Assembly (NCBI GenBank): GCA_021904315.1
Contig: CM038916.1
Coordinates: 4,402,001 to 4,466,000, forward strand
DNA from: Sphagnum magellanicum
Lineage: Eukaryota; Streptophyta; Sphagnopsida; Sphagnales; Sphagnaceae
Length of the DNA: 64,000 bases
Reading direction: 5' to 3'
Positions 57,601-64,000 of this stretch are shown piece by piece; positions within the stretch are counted from its first letter, which is position 1, and every line of letters begins with the position of its first letter. Position numbers and translations under genes: made by a program. Under the pieces are notes generated by a model. It saw only the letters and a list, made by a program, of their open reading frames with translations, searched no databases and had not been told where the DNA came from.

Positions 57601-60600
57601 AATGGCGGTTTTGTACTAGTCCCTCAGTGTTATGGAAATATGATGGTATCTAGAAAAACCATTTAAGAATGTATAAACCTCATGTCTAATTACAATGTTA
57701 ATAACCTCATTAATAAGAGGTAATGGGTATGGGTCTTTTTTAGTAGAAGCATTAAACTTTTAAAAATCCACACAAATTTTTAGTTTCCCATTTTTCTTAG
57801 GCACTACAACTATAGGTGATAGCTAAGTAACCTCTTCAACATGTTCAATAAAACCTGCAACAAGCAATTTATCAATATCTTATTTGATAATAATTGCATA
57901 GTTAGGATTTAACCAGTACCTTGTTCGATGAGTAGGTGGTATCGATGTCTCCAACTCAATTTGATGTTGAATTATTTTAGGTGATATACCTTTTAAATCC
58001 TTATAAGTCCATGCAAAGATGTCTTTGAATTCCTTTAGCAATTCAATCAGCTAATAATTGCGTACAACATGTTCCAAGTCAACTCTAATTTTAACTTGTT
58101 GCAGGTTTTCTTTAAAACCTAAGTTGATCTTGGTTAATTACTCTTCTTTGGTGATAATCCATTTAATAATGCGAAGATTTTGAACTATAATTCAAGCAGG
58201 CATCTTGTGAATCTCCATTTTTCCTATTTCAAGTTGGAAGAAAGTTTCTAGTAAATGTTATTTGAAAGTACTAGGGGGTATAACTATTTTAATAGGTAGT
58301 ACAAATATCAATTCGACAGGTATATTAAACAAAATAGGTAGTATAGATATAAGTTCAATATGTTCAATTATATTCAAACTTGTTGATGTAATCAACTTCA
58401 TAAGTTGATCTAACCAGATTCATATAAAGATAACATGTTATGGTTCCTACTGAAAATAGTCATGGTTCTATAGGAAACATCAAATCCTCTTCTTTGTTAA
58501 AAATTCCAAAATGGAAATCGTAACAAACTAACATTTCTAGATGCTTAATTAGTGTTTTAAGTTTCTTAGTAACATGTATGGTTCTAATTGTACTGGTTCC
58601 TTGTATAATGATAGTATCGTTGCCCTAATCATGAGACATTTTAACAACCCTTACCAAGGTCAGCCTAACAACATAAAATAGTTAAAATCTAACACACTAC
58701 TTTGAATTATAATGAAAGTCACTACATAGGGAATTCCATGAACAAGAATCTTAAGATCTTTTATCAGACCTAAAGGTTTAACAATGTTTGATCAGCCATG
58801 TGTAGGGTGTGAATTTTGGTTTTAATAGACCTAATTGCCCTTTCAACTTTGTCGTAATGATATTAATTCTAGAACCACCATCTAAAAGTACATCTTCAAT
58901 AAAATTCATCCCTACTTGAATTCGTATCATTGCCATCTAATGATCAATGGCAATTGATGCAACTTTCGGTTTTGGTAAAACATGTTTTGATGGTATTAGG
59001 TTAAAAATGTAATGTTTGATATTAGGGATCATTCACAACAATTGACCCAAGTTCAATGTATACTTGGTCTCCAAGACTTGTTTGTTGATATCCCGTTGAA
59101 TTTTTTCTAAAGTCTTATTTGTTGTAATTTGTTTTGAAATCATAGGTTGTCAATTTACATCACCAATTCAATTAATTTCAACTAGTTTAATTATAGTAAA
59201 ATTATCAAGTTGTCTAACCTAATTACTCTATAATGATTCCTCATTGATGATAGTAGGTTGTTTATTAGTCCCACCATGTTGTAGTTGTTTAATAATTTTA
59301 ATAAATGAATCATGTAAACTGTCGCAACCCTACTTAAAGGGAGTGTGAGGATGAAACTCACATTTTCGAATTTGGGACTTAGGAGTCCTCCAGGACTCCC
59401 AAAACTTCAAAGTTCGATTGTAGGGGTCAAAACACAAATTGGGGTATTCTTTATATTATTGAAAAGCTATTGAAATGCAAATGTTGAAAATGGCCTCACA
59501 TGGGCCATTTGGACATATGCAACACAAGTTATGGCAAAAAGAAGGGTCGGGAGTCAAATTACCAGTTTGACTCCCGACCACTAAAAGTCGAGAATCGACC
59601 CGACCCTTATGCGTGCAGGTGAAGTGTAACACATTATTGGAAAGCTCTCGAGGAGAGCTACAAGTTTACTTAAAACCTCATCCCAATTGGAGATCTGAGC
59701 AAAGAGTTATGATCGCTCAAAGTCCCGATAGTCCAAACCGGGACAGTTTTAGGACTCCTCCTTGGGAGTCCCGAAACAAAAAGCCATTCAGATGTGGGTG
59801 CCGCGGAGAGGCACATAGTATACTATATGGGGGAAGGTGGTGGCTTCCCTCAAGTCCAGGCCGGTGTGAGTCAAGTGAATCCAGAGTTGCCCGTGGCTTG
59901 TCCTAGCACCAAAGGTGTTCCAAAATGTGAACTAACCAACTTGTTGGTTGGTTTGATGCAGGTTCCAGTAAGTGAATAGTCTATCACTCTTCCTAGTCCC
60001 ATCTCGGAGCTTCAACATGCCCCTCTACCCCTTCTAGTGCTGAAAGCTAGGAACATGCCCCAAGTTCTTCACAATTCCGCTGTGAGAGTAACTTAGACCC
60101 AACTTGAGTCTAACTAGGGATTTGGGAGCGCGTCACGTAAACACTATTCTTGTTACCAATCTTTAGCTCTTTTGGCTTTAACCAACTCCCTTTTTAGCAC
60201 ATGTTGTTTGGACTATTGATTATGACTGGTAATAGTAGTTACTACATTAACTGCCACATTGTTAATTTTAGGTGGTTTAAGTGATGTCATAGCATTAAAA
60301 CTAACAAGTTTAGTTTTGAACATGTTTTGTACTTCAATCTTCCTAGAGCATTCTCCATATTTATGTTTTTTAGTAAAACAAATTATATAGGGATAACAAA
60401 TGGGTATTCTTCCTAGTTTGACAAGTTGGGTTTTAATTTTTGTTATAAGTTTTGTAGATTTAAATGTAACAGTTGGTACACTTGGTACCTCTTTTTTCTT
60501 GTTATGGCAAGTCTCTACTAAATGACCAGTTTTATCACAATTGGTATAGGTTAATGTTGATTTAGTTGTAACAACAAGTATTATAGGTTTAATTATTGTA

Positions 60601-62958
60601 TTAACCTCTGGTGTGGTTAGTAAAACATTGTAACTCAAACTAATAGGTCCACTTTCCTCACATACTACAACAACTTCCTTATGCTCAATTAAGGAATTTC
60701 TTTTCACACCTGCAATTGTTAATCGTAGGTAAGGTAATAAACTTGCCCTAAAAATAGTGGTGAGAAAAACATATGTTGTTTTAACATGTAGACAGTTTGT
60801 TAGTTTCAACAAATGTTCATAATAAACCTCAACATGTTCAGTGGTTTGTTGTATATTTCATAATTACATGTAGACCTCTTCATTATACTTTATAGTTTTA
60901 AATCATTTGCAAAATGCTTGTTCCAACTTTTCAAAAATGTAATTTGGATGGTCTTGAACATAATTTTCTCCCCATTCAAATATATTATTCCTTAGAGTAA
61001 AACCAAACAGGTTGATGATGTCAACTTCCATTGTTTCACCATTAGTTTTAATGGCCTTCTTGAATACTTTGATGTGAACATCAAGATCAATGTCCTTGAC
61101 ATAGGTTGGATATTGTAACTTCCTATATGGTAGTTTGGTTGCTAATTCTAATATAAGTTGCACAATAAATGATTGATACCATGGTGGTATAAACATACAC
61201 ATGTCAAGTGCTAACCATCCATAAAATCCAATAGGTGGATTAAAAGGTGGTCCTCCAAACAGATCTCCTATGGGTGAACTTCCTCTAGGTGAGTTTCTAA
61301 GTTGTCCTTCATCCAATGGTTAGTGAGTAGAACCTTTGGGTACATAAGTTGGTAAACTAATAGTAACATGTATAGTGGTTGGAATTGGTGTAATAACAGG
61401 TTGCTAAACATGTTATTTGTTGGTCACTAGTTAAACCACTATAGGAAATTAATTTCCAACATAGTGTGGTGTAGGTTGGTGGTACAAGTTGTTCAGGTAC
61501 TGGGTACACATTCCTAGGTACATAACCTACATAATTCCTAAAGATTGAGGAATCATGTCCTTTTCTTCTAGTTGGATATGCTGGATACAAACTAGGATTT
61601 AAAGGCACAAAAGAGGGTATGACATTATACCACATTGGGTATGTTGAAGTAGGTTTACCTAGTGTGATTGGTGTAACATGTTGTGACCATGTTATCTAAT
61701 AATTAATAATTATTGCCATATGACCCATACCAACATTCATGGCTTGAGTTCCTAATACATACACATTGGGTACTACTATTGTAATGGTTAGAAAAACAGG
61801 TTGATGAATATTTATCACCTCCTCCTTTAATAATTGCTTAATCTATCATCAACAAATGGGCAGCAATTAAACAAGTGTCCCACATGTTGACAATATGAAC
61901 AAGTTATAATTCTAGCATCTTGGTTTCTTCTTGAAATTGATCTATGATGCAAAACTTGTGATCTTTCACCTAGACCAAATATTGATCTAATAGGCCAAAT
62001 GCCTTGTGGATATGTGATTCCTTGTCGAACAATTGTGGGTGTTGTTCAGGGTTCAACATGTTCTAAGTGTGGTATAGAAATTGATTGATTAGATGGTCTT
62101 TGGTCGATGTGATGAAGTTGCTCCAACTTGTTGAGTAGGTGAAGTCATTCCATCTCCAAATTAGTAGGTACCAAATTGATATTGGCGTTTGGTGGGTAGT
62201 TCTGAAAACTAGTAGAAGTTGCAACTAGTTATGGGTAAATTGTAACATGGGGTTACAAATCGCCATGGTTATCATGCAGAGACAATTTCATCAAACAACT
62301 GAACAAGTTCATGATTGTCATCATGATAAACGCTCATTGCCCATGGTTTGGTTATTATTTGTGGTGTTTTTTTATGAGTGGTTAAGAGCATTGTTGGGTC
62401 TCTATGCATAAGTAGTTCTATTACATTATTTTTATGTTGTTCATTCACTTCTCCTTTTTGTGCTACATCCATGTTTGGTGCATTCATAGGTTCATTTCCC
62501 ATAGGTTGCACTTGATGTTAATCTTGTTCTTGTGTAGGTTCAAAATTAAGTTGATGTCTAACCTACTCTAGTTGTTTTCTAAGATTTATAGTAATTGATT
62601 TTGACATTTTTTGAAATCAAAAAGTTTTAAGAAAGCCCTTGCATTATTTTTTAACATAAAATTTTTAGAACAACCTCTCCCAGTAGTTAGGGGTTTATTC
62701 AAAATTTCTTTTATAAATTGGGCGCATGTTTTACTTCAAAAACTTTACACTAACTTCACCCTATTCCTAATGTTTTCAAACTAAACAAAAAAGCATAAAC
62801 TTCAATCCTAAAGTTATCAGAAAAACAAGTAAACATGAAACAAATCAGAATTTCAAGTGTGATTGTTTTTCAAACTTGATCTATTAAAATTACTAAATCA
62901 AACCAGAAATTTTAAGTGTGATTACTTCTAAATTTTGATCCCCAGTATGGTCGCCAAA
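54640..62958 (-). mobile_element. Decayed Ty3/Gypsy element, body
   Basis: Parts read on the minus strand in Gypsy order. They are a primer-binding site at about 62938-62956 (TGGCGACCATACTGGGGAT, a tRNA-Arg-like form used by several Gypsy lineages), and gag near 60903-61316 ('EWGENYVQDHPNYIFEKLEQ'). A CCHC knuckle lies near 60530, protease/reverse transcriptase pieces at about 57.0-58.9 kb, the integrase zinc region and core start at 56123-56452 ('[11 protein letters not shown]', '[12 protein letters not shown]'), and the polyprotein end near 55172-55471 ('NINKLKPH'). It is heavily broken, with many breaks, and old. A solo LTR of another family is inserted at 59320-60135. The 3' LTR was not found. 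Confidence 0.85.
59320..60135 (+). mobile_element. Solo LTR of the ~820-bp family inside the Gypsy element
   Basis: An 816-bp TG...CA unit. TAAAC precedes it (59315-59319) and TAAAC recurs two bases after its end (60138-60142), so the duplication is recognisable but offset by 'cg'. It carries a perfect 14-bp version of the conserved inverted repeat near 59546. It postdates the Gypsy element. Confidence 0.85.
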
Positions 62959-63514
62959 TGTTAACATGTTTTTATATTCTTGTTAAGATTGTTCAACTTT
63001 TAAATTTTCCAACAACATATTGTCTTTACAACAAATACATGCAAAAAATTAACAAAAGTAAAACTAACTACAAATCCTAAACTAACATGTACACAAATTA
63101 CTAACAACTTGAAGAAAGTTGGTTGAAAGATAATGATTCATGTTTCAAAATGAAAGAATGAAAGATGTAACCAAAAATGAAATCAAAAGTCCATAAAAAC
63201 AAGTATGTATTATTAATCTTATACTAGTTATTTCAAAATACAACAATCATAACTAACCATTATAAATAGTCATTAGCCAGTACCTAGACTAATAGTCCAA
63301 AATTTCAAAAAGTTACACCCTGTTCAACTACTTGTTCAACTACATGTTGACTAACCTATCAACCAATCTTCTTAACCCAATATGATATTACCTATCAAGT
63401 TCAATAATCAGTTAGGTTAATGCTACATGTTAGGTTAACTAACAAGTTAAGTCACTTGTTAGGTTTAACAATATGTTTACATTTTCAACCTATTAAGTCA
63501 CTTGTTGTTAAACA
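62959..63514 (-). repeat. Probable 5' LTR of the Gypsy element
   Basis: On the plus strand it starts TGTTAACATG directly against the primer-binding site. The far end is uncertain; 'gttgttaaaca' at about 63514 would give a TG...CA unit of about 556 bp. The partner LTR is not in the window. Confidence 0.5.
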
Positions 63515-63682
63515 TGGGTAACATAAACAAAAGTATCGCAACAATTTCATACCCATGATTTCTTCTTTGGATGCCAAAACTGTTGTTACAAATTATGCAA
63601 GTTGTTGATTGGCCCTAGGAAAAAAAACAATTTATTTGCCAAAACTACCACATATGGCCAAAATGTATAGCCAACTACCCAA

Positions 63683-63934
63683 CCTTGGGCAAATGGCAAA
63701 AATATGTTGCATGTTAATGAAATATAAATATGAAGTGTATCATGGTTTTGATACAACCATTCTACATAATGACACAATTTTATACGATAGTTTATATTGT
63801 AAAATATACCTTGGGCAAATGAAAAAAATACGTTACATATTAATGTGATATAAATATGAGGTGTATCATGGTTTTGATACAACCACTCTACAAAAAAATG
63901 TAGTTTTATATGATGGTATATACCATAATATATA
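63683..63934 (+). repeat. 126-bp tandem duplication
   Basis: Two copies start at 63683 and 63809 with 'ccttgggcaaatg' and share 'gtgtatcatggttttgata' and 'caacca'. The long minus-strand open frame here is a by-product of the repeat. Confidence 0.8.
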
Positions 63935-64000
63935 TATGTACATTGGGATACAAGTGTACAAAGTGTATTAAGCATAGGGTTGGGACTCCTAATGGTCATA

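Noticed and set aside
63586-63999. 137-codon minus-strand frame with repeated 'EWLYQNHDT'
   Set aside because: Produced by the 126-bp tandem duplication, whose period is a multiple of three; no other coding sign.

Overview
This is plant nuclear DNA, most likely from a gymnosperm with a very large, repeat-filled genome (inference). The evidence is host-type spliced genes, an NPK1/ANP-type MAPKKK copy, an NB-ARC-LRR resistance-like gene, and about 50 kb of nested LTR elements, MULEs, CACTA elements and MITEs. A fern or another large-genome land plant is not excluded. No intact, convincing protein-coding gene is complete here.

Left third (1-24 kb). The window opens inside a long arm of a Mutator-like (MULE) repeat (60-2868). 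A dispersed repeat (family B, 3061-4215) follows and carries a MITE with a 9-bp target duplication. Next come a decayed Ty1/copia pol fragment (minus, about 5.4-6.3 kb) and a poorly explained stretch. The centrepiece is a minus-strand resistance-gene relative (about 8.94-16.0 kb). Its exons encode an alpha/beta-hydrolase (SERAC1-like), then NB-ARC, then a huge LRR array of about 31 near-identical 72-bp units. That order is the HNL (hydrolase-NBS-LRR) class first described in liverworts. The gene is dead in this copy: a solo LTR with a perfect 5-bp duplication splits its NB-ARC exon, and the LRR frame has several stops and frame changes. One frame-changing LRR unit occurs twice, 647 bp apart, so the array appears to have kept duplicating after it was damaged. 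From 17.9 to 23.4 kb lie a 109-bp triplicate, a foldback, a TTA-flanked MITE, another B repeat and an intron-less, 5'-truncated copy of an NPK1/ANP MAPKKK.

Middle (23-48 kb). Two MULE-type blocks are recognised by shared arms (23356-24130; 31717-33220 plus 37599-38610). The first carries a decayed MULE transposase (24.16-26.87 kb). The second is followed by decayed open frames ending in a Ulp1/C48 peptidase-like domain (44.8-45.4 kb), a pairing known from Kaonashi-type MULEs. Its arm holds a partial Ty1/copia element (33465-37598) and a fragment of the same LTR family that hit the resistance gene.

Right third (48-64 kb). A G-rich minisatellite is split by a 2.45-kb non-autonomous CACTA element (50315-52765, TSD AGA). 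Beyond it are a CACTA transposase-associated domain remnant and a heavily decayed Ty3/Gypsy element on the minus strand (about 55-63 kb).

One LTR family of about 820 bp links everything. Seven copies lie in 64 kb: three solo LTRs with perfect 5-bp duplications, one with a 4/5 match, one with an offset duplication, one followed by a primer-binding-like site, and one fragment. All six full-length copies conserve an internal inverted repeat.
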